In this document: piece after piece, positions 1 to 5,373 of the stretch | Layout of the letters: the number at the start of each line of letters is the position of its first letter | Position numbering within the stretch: position 1 is the first letter of the stretch | Source: JAPUDQ01 sp964462335 | GTDB taxonomy: Bacteria > Patescibacteriota > Saccharimonadia > Saccharimonadales > Saccharimonadaceae | Length of the DNA: 5,769 bases | NCBI GenBank assembly: GCA_964462335.1 | Contig: CAYWYG010000036.1 | Location: 1 to 5,769 of the forward strand | Reading direction: 5' to 3' | Notes under the pieces: generated by a model | Database searches by the model: none | What the model was told of the DNA's origin: nothing | What the model saw: only the letters and a program-made list of their open reading frames with translations | Position numbers and translations under genes: made by a program

Positions 1-433
1 CGAATCCCTGGAGGACATGCTGTATTTCGGATAAGATTGGCTCAAGTGGCTCTCTTGCTATTGGAATATGGCTATTGGAATATGGCGTTGCAGCGTTGCT
101 ATCTTCCATCTTCCATCTTCCATCTGCCATCTGCGTAATCTCCCCCTCCGGATCGCCAGTCGTACTCGTCGCTCCAAGCGTGATAGTCGCTTCATATACC
201 TTGTCGAGCTTACGAAACTCATCAGCCCGCTTGCACTCGTCGCCGAGCAATATGATCAGCAGCCCTGTCGCAAATGGGTCGAGCGTACCCGTATGGCCGA
301 CACGAAGTTGCCGCTTTGTCGGTTTTTCACCGCGCGCCTCATACTGGGTACGTATCTGACTCCGTATCTTGGCCACGACATCAAAGCTCGTCCACCCCGC
401 CGGCTTGTCGATAAGTAGGATGTCATCCGTCAC
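1..433 (-). CDS. truB: tRNA pseudouridine(55) synthase TruB, 5' part (C-terminus beyond the window)
   Basis: Converts U55 in the T-loop of tRNAs to pseudouridine in the cytoplasm. The minus-strand frame stays open from the start to the window edge, giving 144 residues of a protein that is usually about 240-310. Family landmarks are clear: ILLIDKPAGWTSFDVV at residues 5-20, the catalytic-motif segment GHTGTLDPFATGLL at 46-59 with the presumed nucleophile Asp52, and KVYEATITLGATSTTGDPEG at 78-97 with the conserved Tyr80. Residues about 102-126 look like an insert of low-complexity origin encoded by heptad repeats (positions 57-131); the family pattern resumes at EPLEPILSEIQHVLQGF. I chose GTG at 433 because it leaves the usual few residues before the LLIDKP motif and lies just downstream of an extended -10 element. 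An in-frame ATG at 469 would add 12 residues and cannot be excluded. Neither start has a Shine-Dalgarno site. The family call is very secure; the start is not. Confidence 0.95.
   Translation of the reverse strand, partial: MTDDILLIDKPAGWTSFDVVAKIRSQIRTQYEARGEKPTKRQLRVGHTGTLDPFATGLLIILLGDECKRADEFRKLDKVYEATITLGATSTTGDPEGEITQMADGRWKMEDSNAATPYSNSHIPIAREPLEPILSEIQHVLQGF
57..131. repeat. Heptad tandem repeats inside truB
   Basis: Two adjacent arrays with seven-base periodicity. Positions 104-131 hold three exact TTCCATC units followed by TGCCATC. Positions 57-84 hold two exact copies of the 14-mer GCTATTGGAATATG, which is two heptads. The 19 bases between them contain GCGTTGC twice (85-91 and 93-99). 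The whole block is read through in frame by truB on the minus strand, as residues about 102-126, between the GDPEGEI motif and the next conserved helix. The repeats are seen directly; origin by slippage or insertion is inference. Confidence 0.9.
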
Positions 434-449
434 GGCGGATAGTATATCA
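434..449 (-). promoter_or_regulatory. Possible extended -10 promoter for truB (leaderless start)
   Basis: On the minus strand TATACT (positions 446-441) is preceded by TGA, giving a TGn-TATACT extended -10 element. Its 3' end is seven bases before the GTG at 433, so transcription would start at or next to the start codon and the mRNA would be leaderless. No -35 match is present at the right distance. If true, this excludes the upstream ATG at 469. The motif is short and this is a tentative call. Confidence 0.35.
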
Positions 450-471
450 CTCCGTATCGTCGTATACATTA

Positions 472-499
472 TTGACAGATAAACGTAGTATGGTTAAAT
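472..499 (+). promoter_or_regulatory. Sigma-70-type promoter of the two-TM membrane protein gene
   Basis: A consensus TTGACA (-35) at 472-477 is followed after 16 bases by TTAAAT at 494-499 (four of six matches to TATAAT), which has a TGG immediately upstream (491-493), an extended -10 context. Transcription would begin near 506 and give a leader of about 36 bases before the ATG at 542. The region sits between divergent truB and this gene, so it is probably a shared control region. Confidence 0.6.
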
Positions 500-541
500 A
501 TAGGGGAGTTGTACCTTCCACAATCGAGAGGCTGGAGTCAA

Positions 542-1303
542 ATGGCAAGCTGGACATGGGAATTCAACTGGTGGGGCCTGCTTTACGTCTTTGTGGTCCT
601 ATTTATCTTGAGCGGCATCGTGGACTTCGGGATGGATGACTCACTCGGAAGTAGTCAGAAACACCGAACCATCGTCACGAGTATCGTTTGCACCGTCGTC
701 TTCGCGCTCGCGAACGTCCTTTCATACTGGGCAACTGGACTTGGTGACGGCGACAGAACTGCCCGATACGGTCAGCCCAGGTCTCAAGAGATCAGCCGCA
801 TGTTGGGGCTCCAGTCAGGACAGCCATACGAGGTCCTGCTCGGCAGTAGGATCGATGGTGCTGCTGGCAACGCCTACTTCTCCGGCGGAATCTTTGGCAG
901 CGAGGCGCGCATCAACATGCAGCCTGGCAGCGCGATCAACGTCGGCTTCAATTCTGGTAGTACCTACTACCTCTTGCAGCTACCGATAGCGAGCCAGGGC
1001 GGACGCGGAGTCGCATTCACGATTTCCGATCAAAACCGCATCACTCTCAACCTCAAAGACGGATCGGTGAAACAGAGTGTTGGTTCCTGGCAGGTTGATA
1101 CGCCCGGCAGTAAAGGAGCGTGCTCGCCCGCAATTGCGACGGCTGTGCTGGTGCAATACTGCGCGGTAAGGCCCACGACGTACAGGTTCGTACCGTACGA
1201 TTCAGCAGCCACAGCCTTCTCCAGCATCATCATGGAACACTTTGATGGTGCCATTGTGGAGCTCACCCCGGAGGCATACGCACGGTACGTAGGTACTCCG
1301 TAA
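542..1303 (+). CDS. Uncharacterised membrane protein with two N-terminal TM helices
   Basis: I do not recognise this 253-residue protein. Two hydrophobic helices are visible, about residues 10-30 (WWGLLYVFVVLFILSGIVDF) and 43-65 (around TSIVCTVVFALANVLSYWA), joined by a short polar loop with Asp-Asp and Lys-His-Arg. The rest, about 66-253, has no further long hydrophobic helix. It is rich in Gly, Ser, Thr and beta-forming stretches, with a Cys pair near residues 193 and 204 (CSPAIATAVLVQYC), and looks like one folded beta-rich domain tethered to the membrane. The frame is also open from a TTG at 509, but that would sit almost on the predicted transcription start with AGGGGAG directly abutting it. 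ATG 542 has GAGAGG (526-531) and GGAG (534-537) upstream, so I prefer it. It is a single-gene transcription unit with its own promoter and a hairpin terminator, oriented against both neighbours. Function unknown; an envelope role is a guess from topology only. Confidence 0.8.
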   Translation: MASWTWEFNWWGLLYVFVVLFILSGIVDFGMDDSLGSSQKHRTIVTSIVCTVVFALANVLSYWATGLGDGDRTARYGQPRSQEISRMLGLQSGQPYEVLLGSRIDGAAGNAYFSGGIFGSEARINMQPGSAINVGFNSGSTYYLLQLPIASQGGRGVAFTISDQNRITLNLKDGSVKQSVGSWQVDTPGSKGACSPAIATAVLVQYCAVRPTTYRFVPYDSAATAFSSIIMEHFDGAIVELTPEAYARYVGTP

Positions 1304-1306
1304 CTA

Positions 1307-1350
1307 CACCCCACGGCTTATTCGTAAGTCGTGGGGTGCTCCATTTTATA
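1307..1350 (+). terminator. Strong hairpin terminator after the two-TM gene, perhaps bidirectional
   Basis: A 14-base-pair stem (1307-1320 with 1325-1338, one G-U pair) closes a UUCG tetraloop at 1321-1324, four bases after the TAA stop. A short T-rich run, ATTTTATAT, follows a few bases later. The stem is unusually long and stable. The minus-strand DHH-like gene ends at 1394 and converges on it, so the hairpin may also end that transcript, although there is no T-run on that side. Confidence 0.85.
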
Positions 1351-1393
1351 TAGTGTATAGCTAGTGATTACATTCTAAGATCTATACTCTACT

Positions 1394-3289
1394 TTATTGT
1401 CCCGGGATCTGGAACTGACCAGGTGCGGAGGCACTTGGCGTGGTCTGTGGAAACTGCGGAAGTGGCGCGGCTGGATGTGGCGCAACCGGTTGCTGACCCG
1501 GCATGGGCGGCAATGGTGGCAAGGCAGAGAAATCAGGCATGGGCGGTGGTGGCGGCGGCGGGATCGCCCCATCATCACGTGCGGGGACGGTTTGCCCCCC
1601 TACGCTAAGCGGCTGCGAACCAAATGCACTGGTCACCGCGGCGCGTGCATCATCGATAGAGCTCGTTGCGGGATGTGACTGTGCAGCTGCATGCACTTCA
1701 GCTTCAAGATCTGCAAGCGTTTGGTTGTGTGGCGGTTCAGCATGTGGAGCTGGTATCTCTTCATAACGTAGCCCACTTGATGCTGGCTGTACTGGAGCGG
1801 GCGGAAGCGTCGGTAGCACCACATTCGATACTTGGGTTGGCACTGGCACAACTGGTTCATGTGCGAACGAGGCGGTGTCGAGAACTGGCGGCGCTAGAGG
1901 TGCATTGATAGATTGCATCGTGACCGGCTGGAGTGTTTTGCCTTTTGTAAGCGCCATGGAGTTACGGCGGGCCGCATCATGATCGACCAGCCCGTCACCA
2001 TTTGGCATATCATCATTTGCCTCGTTGACATCTCGGCTCCCCGCCGCCACTGGCGCACCGCTTGCCGGCGGCGCATCATGACTCAGGATCATGCGGTTAC
2101 GGTTGGATCGTTCTTCGAGACGTTTGGCCTCTTCAGCCTCACTCGTCGTCGCGTTGAGCGTGCCACCCATCAGCGGCTCATCTTCATTGGCACCAGTATA
2201 TCCGGGCGGCTCATGGACATGATCGCGCCAATCAGTCGATGGTGGTGATTCGTGTAATGCTCGTTGCTCATCTGCTGCATGCGCCAGCTCCTGCTGAAGA
2301 TGCTTTAGTGGCTGTGTATGACCCAGCGCGGCCTCGAGTCGTGCATCAGTATCAGGCTCTGTAGCAATCGATTTAGATGACGCTTGAACGACTGGTGGCA
2401 TATCGACGCCATCACCGTGATCAATCTGCATAGACCCATCATCAGCGACGCTCGCCACAGGCTGTTCTACGCTGTCATACGAGACAGGTTCTACGCTAGA
2501 TTTGGGTTCATTGTCAGGATGGAATGGCTCTGATTGACCACTCTCACCAAGTTTTTCAGCAATAAGCTGTTGGTTTGCGCCTGCCGCCATCAACTGCGCG
2601 CTCATCGTCATAACACGCGGTGTCGTATGCGAGTTGCTGAAGCGATCGGTCGCCGCCACAATCCCAGTAAGAAGCGCTGTCGCAATCTGTTCATCAAGGA
2701 CATTTGAGCCAAGTGCTTCACTGAGGCTCATAAGCATCTCACACAGGCTACTTGCCTTTTCATCTGACCAGTCCATCGATCCTAGACTGCTCTGGACACT
2801 CGCGGTGTTGACCGTCGCAACGGTCGCGTCATGCAATATACGGCCATGAGCAGTAATAGCCTGGTCTAGGTCGGACTGCTTCTCTACCCCGAGAGCAATA
2901 ATCAGATCAACGTTGAAATCGCCTTGGCTGTAGATAAGATCTTTTTCTGTAATATTGGTACGATATGGCGTGATATAGATACGGACGACATCGCCCTCTA
3001 CCTTATACCGCAATCGATCAGCCTTTTCCTTATCGATCGCAATGATAAAGTCTCGGAGACTATCGACAGTACTGTCAAAATTCTTCTCAGGCTCCAAAAA
3101 AGTGATCGCTGGCGGCATCGCACCCGAGAACACAGCCGTCGAGTGCTTATCTAGTTTGTTGAGCATGAGGCTGAAACCAAGCGCAGCCGACAACGCATCA
3201 ACTGATGGATCATGCGCCACGGTTACGAGAATATTTGTCGACTTTTTGATTGCGTCGATCAGCGCACTCTTAGGATTTGACGTTTCCAT
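1394..3289 (-). CDS. Degenerate DHH/NrnA-like domain protein with long disordered proline-rich tail
   Basis: 631 residues. The fold of the DHH phosphoesterase family (NrnA/RecJ group) is recognisable over about 1-250: VTVAHDPSVDALSAALG (22-38) matches the family's first motif, VDLIIALG (127-134) the second strand, and LLTGIVAATDRFSNSHTTP (206-224) the late TGI...DT..F motif. The catalytic residues are mostly gone: the DHH triplet is replaced by NTA within VNTASVQ (160-166), the Asp of the second motif is absent, and the DT after TGI reads AA. Only His26, Asp27 and Asp31 remain of the first metal site. The protein is therefore probably not a phosphoesterase, but a scaffold or ligand-binding derivative. 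Residues about 250-450 are polar and acidic with a likely helix at 380-400; 460-631 is Pro/Ala-rich with seven consecutive prolines at 577-583. No signal peptide or TM segment is seen. The start is ATG with no good Shine-Dalgarno (AAGGA lies 21 bases upstream). NrnA-type genes commonly precede truB, which is the next minus-strand gene downstream. Confidence 0.85.
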   Translation of the reverse strand: METSNPKSALIDAIKKSTNILVTVAHDPSVDALSAALGFSLMLNKLDKHSTAVFSGAMPPAITFLEPEKNFDSTVDSLRDFIIAIDKEKADRLRYKVEGDVVRIYITPYRTNITEKDLIYSQGDFNVDLIIALGVEKQSDLDQAITAHGRILHDATVATVNTASVQSSLGSMDWSDEKASSLCEMLMSLSEALGSNVLDEQIATALLTGIVAATDRFSNSHTTPRVMTMSAQLMAAGANQQLIAEKLGESGQSEPFHPDNEPKSSVEPVSYDSVEQPVASVADDGSMQIDHGDGVDMPPVVQASSKSIATEPDTDARLEAALGHTQPLKHLQQELAHAADEQRALHESPPSTDWRDHVHEPPGYTGANEDEPLMGGTLNATTSEAEEAKRLEERSNRNRMILSHDAPPASGAPVAAGSRDVNEANDDMPNGDGLVDHDAARRNSMALTKGKTLQPVTMQSINAPLAPPVLDTASFAHEPVVPVPTQVSNVVLPTLPPAPVQPASSGLRYEEIPAPHAEPPHNQTLADLEAEVHAAAQSHPATSSIDDARAAVTSAFGSQPLSVGGQTVPARDDGAIPPPPPPPMPDFSALPPLPPMPGQQPVAPHPAAPLPQFPQTTPSASAPGQFQIPGQ

Positions 3290-3321
3290 AGTTTTTGTTA
3301 TTGTATAAAGTCCTTGTCACC

Positions 3322-3351
3322 ACTGTAGCATAAGGGTTTTTATAAAGTCAA
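3322..3351 (-). promoter_or_regulatory. Candidate promoter of the DHH-like gene
   Basis: On the minus strand TTGACT (3351-3346) is followed after 18 bases by TACAGT (3327-3322), which has TGC just upstream, an extended -10 context. Transcription would start near 3315, about 25 bases before the ATG at 3289. The -35 is close to consensus, the -10 only four of six. Confidence 0.45.
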
Positions 3352-3513
3352 CATCTCCACATAAATCGGCGACCATATACTGCATAGCGTATGCGCCACA
3401 ATCTACTAATTTCGTCGCCGTAGCGACACGACATCTCAGATTGCCATACCCCTAGATAGCCTTTTAACCGACCGGAAAGTAAGCCGTTTCCCTATGTATA
3501 CGACTCGGGGCTA
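3352..3513. other. Gene-free stretch between divergent genes
   Basis: Part of the 360-base gap between the DHH-like gene and rpsT. I see no reading frame longer than about 15 codons, no tRNA or other recognisable RNA, and only small hairpins (five-pair GTCGC/GCGAC stem with CGTA loop at 3414-3427; GGAAA/TTTCC at 3474-3491). It probably only separates two promoters. Confidence 0.5.
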
Positions 3514-3542
3514 TTTACAGATCACAACAGATACGGTATAGT
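3514..3542 (+). promoter_or_regulatory. Strong sigma-70-type promoter of rpsT
   Basis: TTTACA (3514-3519) and TATAGT (3537-3542), each five of six to consensus, with the ideal 17-base spacer. Transcription would start near 3549 and give a leader of about 100 bases before rpsT. The repeat array at 3552-3645 would lie entirely inside this leader. Confidence 0.75.
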
Positions 3543-3551
3543 GTGGATTGA

Positions 3552-3645
3552 GAAGATTCTAGATACTAGACGCGTGATACTAGAATGAACTACAAAATAT
3601 AACCGCTACCCTAGAATCTAGTATCTAGCAACTAGCAACAAGGAG
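3552..3645. repeat. CTAG-word heptad array in the rpsT leader, with inverted arms
   Basis: Seven-base words beginning CTAG follow one another: CTAGATA, CTAGACG, a degenerate CGTGATA and CTAGAAT fill 3559-3586; after a 24-base break CTAGAAT, CTAGTAT, CTAGCAA and CTAGCAA fill 3611-3638. The next word in phase, CAAGGAG (3639-3645), contains the ribosome binding site. The two halves carry a perfect 12-base inverted pair (3559-3570 with 3617-3628), so the leader RNA could form a long hairpin with a 46-base loop just before the Shine-Dalgarno site. The repeats and pairing are seen; a regulatory role is inference. Confidence 0.85.
3640..3645 (+). promoter_or_regulatory. Ribosome binding site of rpsT
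   Basis: AAGGAG, four bases before ATG 3650. It is the only strong Shine-Dalgarno sequence at a clear start in the window, fitting a highly expressed ribosomal protein gene, and it fixes the rpsT start. Confidence 0.8.
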
Positions 3646-3649
3646 TTCT

Positions 3650-4033
3650 ATGCCACTTATCAAATCAGCCATCAAACGTGCCAAACAGGCTCTCGTGCAT
3701 AAAGAGCGCAACACGGCTGTCAAAAAAGATGTAAAAGCTGCCGTCAAAGCGTTTGAAGCAAAACCGACCGCCGCAAGCCTCAGTAGTGCACAAAGTGCCA
3801 TCGATACGGCTGTCAAGAAAAATATCCTCGAGAAACGCACCGCTGCGCGCCGCAAAAGCGCGTTGAGCCGTACAGCGAAAGCCGCTGGGGTCAAACTCTC
3901 AACCGGCAGCAAAGCCAAAGCGCCAGTGAAAAAAGTCGCCGCAAAGCCTGCAGTCAAAGCTGCGCCAAAATCTCCCGCCAAGAAAGCCTCGACTGCCAAG
4001 AAGCCCGTCGCGAAGAAAACGACTAAGAAATAG
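3650..4033 (+). CDS. rpsT: 30S ribosomal protein S20 with long basic C-terminal tail
   Basis: S20 binds 16S rRNA early in assembly of the small subunit. The 127-residue product begins MPLIKSAIKRAKQALVHKER, with the expected Lys/Arg-rich helical core over about 1-80. The core ends with the family signature around residues 62-71 (KRTAARRKSA, corresponding to the usual KNTAARKKSRL). Ordinary bacterial S20 is about 85-90 residues; here about 40 more (roughly 84-127) consist almost only of Lys, Ala, Pro, Ser, Thr and Val in KKxxAK-type repeats, resembling the tails of histone H1-like proteins. Promoter, leader and Shine-Dalgarno site are all good. The gene converges on holA with 8 bases between the stops; a neighbouring, convergent holA-rpsT pair is also known in Bacillus subtilis, which supports both calls. 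In E. coli S20 controls its own translation through the leader, so the structured leader here could have such a role, but this is not shown. Confidence 0.96.
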   Translation: MPLIKSAIKRAKQALVHKERNTAVKKDVKAAVKAFEAKPTAASLSSAQSAIDTAVKKNILEKRTAARRKSALSRTAKAAGVKLSTGSKAKAPVKKVAAKPAVKAAPKSPAKKASTAKKPVAKKTTKK

Positions 4034-4041
4034 ATCGTATA

Positions 4042-4956
4042 TTAGCTTGCCAATCTCGCCACGGCTACTTCTATGACGCCCCATGGCTCGGCACCGGTCG
4101 TCTTGATGAGCTGATCACAGTCTTCGACCGCGCCGACCATGATGCGGAGTTTGTCGAGCGTAAGACGCCGCGATGTCGCCAGCGACTTTTGCACGACGTA
4201 TGGGTGGATGCCCGCTTCCTTCGCAATCATTTGAGCAGTTTTGCCCTCGGCAGTTTTGCACACCGCGAGCGCATAAAGCTGGCTGACGAGCAGGCCGATA
4301 AATTTGTACGGATCTTCGGATCGACGCACGACCGCTAATTTCTTGATCGCGCGGTCACGCTCCCCCGCGACGATAGCATCGAGCAATTCAAACGCACTTG
4401 CGCTAGGGTTGGGGTCGATCAATTCTTCGATCAGCTGCCGTGAGATAGGTTTACCAACGAGTGTGAGTTTCTCGACATCGTGGTGCAACCGCCATTGGTC
4501 AGACCCGACATGCGCGACCAAATACGCCGCTTCGTCGTGATGCAATTCGATACCATAACTACGGGCGTGCGTCCGCAGCCAACTCGCCACCTCGCGTTCG
4601 TCAAGCATCTGGAATTCACGAACCTCTGCGTGACCAGCCAGCCACTTAAACGTGCGGGTACGCTTGTCAGGTTTGGACTCGACGAGTACCAGATCGATGT
4701 CCGTCAAATCTTCGAGAAAATCCCCTAGCTCATCCCAGACGGGCTTGTTAGCGCTCGCCTCGTGGATGATGGTGAGTTTGCTGCTCGCAAACAGCGACGC
4801 GCCTTGCAGCACCTGCGGTAATTCGACGACCGTCAGATCAGTCCCCTGCACCACCGCCACACTATGTTCGCCGTGCGCCTCGACGAACTCATCGCGCACC
4901 CGCCGCAGCGCCTGCGTCAGCGTGTAGTCATTGTCACCATAGAAAAGTTGGATCAT
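4042..4956 (-). CDS. holA: DNA polymerase III subunit delta
   Basis: Delta is the wrench subunit of the clamp loader: it opens the beta sliding clamp and loads it onto primed DNA together with the tau/gamma and delta' subunits. At 304 residues it is slightly short for the family (about 320-350). Recognisable segments are the N-terminal FYGDNDYTL (5-13), LVAHVGSDQWRLHHDVEKL at about 146-164 (the family's G.d...l..E.eKL pattern), SAFELLDAIVAGERDRAI (residues near 186-205) for the central helices, and GIHPYVVQKSL near 249-259 in the C-terminal collar domain. Like delta in general it lacks a Walker A motif. The ATG start matches family N-termini, but there is no Shine-Dalgarno sequence: the upstream 49 bases are the heptad array that follows the four-helix-bundle gene. 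It probably shares a transcript with the genes upstream on the minus strand. No terminator is visible in the 8 bases before the rpsT stop. Confidence 0.95.
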   Translation of the reverse strand: MIQLFYGDNDYTLTQALRRVRDEFVEAHGEHSVAVVQGTDLTVVELPQVLQGASLFASSKLTIIHEASANKPVWDELGDFLEDLTDIDLVLVESKPDKRTRTFKWLAGHAEVREFQMLDEREVASWLRTHARSYGIELHHDEAAYLVAHVGSDQWRLHHDVEKLTLVGKPISRQLIEELIDPNPSASAFELLDAIVAGERDRAIKKLAVVRRSEDPYKFIGLLVSQLYALAVCKTAEGKTAQMIAKEAGIHPYVVQKSLATSRRLTLDKLRIMVGAVEDCDQLIKTTGAEPWGVIEVAVARLAS

Positions 4957-4966
4957 ACGAAATTAC

Positions 4967-5023
4967 CAATTTCACAATTTACAATTTTCATTTTACATTG
5001 ACTTTTCATTGAGCATTTTTCAT
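4967..5023. repeat. AT-rich heptad array after the four-helix-bundle gene (left flank)
   Basis: Read on the minus strand from 5023 to 4967 the sequence divides into seven-base words: ATGAAAA, ATGCTCA, ATGAAAA, GTCAATG, TAAAATG, AAAATTG, TAAATTG, and a last eight-base TGAAATTG. The first three words also encode the last residues and the stop codon of the four-helix-bundle gene. The array then runs up to 10 bases from the holA start. It is inverted relative to the array at 5374-5436: 4989-4999 and 5398-5408 are a perfect 11-base inverted match, and by hand count about 26 of 32 bases match over the longer stretch. Confidence 0.85.
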
Positions 5024-5368
5024 AGTTGAAACAATTTTCTGGAGTATCATTAAAATTTGCAAGCATTCGTCTCGAACTGATGAGGTGCCAATATTCTGAT
5101 TCACCCTTTGGGGTATATCTAGCCAGTAACGTGTTTCTGCTACTTCCTTTTTGGCAATAAATATCTTGTTGCGAAAGTCCTGCTTCGACGAAGCATTATT
5201 CGCTTCTGAGTAATTAGCTCCGACACTCGTCGCTGAACGAATTATTTGGTGTATGATGATCTTATTTTCGACATTGCTAGCTAAGTGTTTTGTCAGCGAG
5301 ATAATGCTAATCGAAAAGTCTATCATTCTCTCACTGAGTTCCATCGCCTTATCTCTTGTGTCAGTCAT
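5006..5368 (-). CDS. Four-helix-bundle protein of the 23S rRNA IVS (S23) family
   Basis: 120 residues, all predicted helix. The family core is obvious: RSATSVGANYSEANNASSKQ (about 43-62), followed by DFRNKIFIAKKEVAETRYWL, the pattern shared by proteins first seen as intervening sequences of 23S rRNA genes and by the related Avd accessory proteins of diversity-generating retroelements. These small proteins pack as four-helix bundles, often as pentamers, and bind nucleic acid in the studied Avd case; the role of free-standing copies is unknown. No rRNA, reverse transcriptase or variable repeat is present here. ATG 5368 is chosen over an in-frame TTG at 5377. No good Shine-Dalgarno site is seen; the 5' flank is a heptad array ending six bases before the start. 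The gene is about 40% G+C by partial hand count, while adjoining holA is near 60% in the line counted, and it lies between inverted repeat arrays, so it may be a transferred cassette. Ends in TGA. Confidence 0.9.
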   Translation of the reverse strand: MTDTRDKAMELSERMIDFSISIISLTKHLASNVENKIIIHQIIRSATSVGANYSEANNASSKQDFRNKIFIAKKEVAETRYWLDIPQRVNQNIGTSSVRDECLQILMILQKIVSTMKNAQ

Positions 5369-5373
5369 CTCTA

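Noticed and set aside
68..418. Plus-strand open frame of 116 codons
   Set aside because: It is antisense to truB, whose minus-strand product has all family motifs; its translation resembles no protein and crosses the repeat block.
1349..1390. Possible further heptad tract (TATAGTG, TATAGCT, then degenerate words) between the two convergent genes
   Set aside because: Only the first two words are alike; the rest is too degenerate to tell from AT-rich sequence.
1397..1908. Several plus-strand open frames opposite the 3' end of the DHH-like gene
   Set aside because: They are shadows of the GC-rich proline/alanine codons on the other strand and lack start signals.
1394..3289. Active NrnA or RecJ-type phosphoesterase
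   Set aside because: The DHH triplet is replaced by NTA and two other metal-ligand motifs are missing.
3491..3503. 11-base match ATGTATACGAC shared by the rpsT upstream region and the truB upstream ATG (459-469, minus strand)
   Set aside because: Matches of this length are expected by chance among all positions on both strands of a window this size, and the surrounding bases do not match.
3625..3999. Minus-strand open frame of 124 codons over rpsT
   Set aside because: Its Ala/Leu/Phe-rich translation is the mirror of the Lys/Ala codons of rpsT, which has a promoter, Shine-Dalgarno site and a family match.
5006..5008. UGA read as glycine (SR1/Gracilibacteria code)
   Set aside because: The product ends at a normal family length at this TGA, read-through would enter the repeat array, and no other gene has an internal TGA.
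5006..5368. Intervening sequence in a 23S rRNA gene, or Avd of a diversity-generating retroelement
   Set aside because: The flanks are mutM and holA, not rRNA, and no reverse transcriptase or template/variable repeat is in the window.
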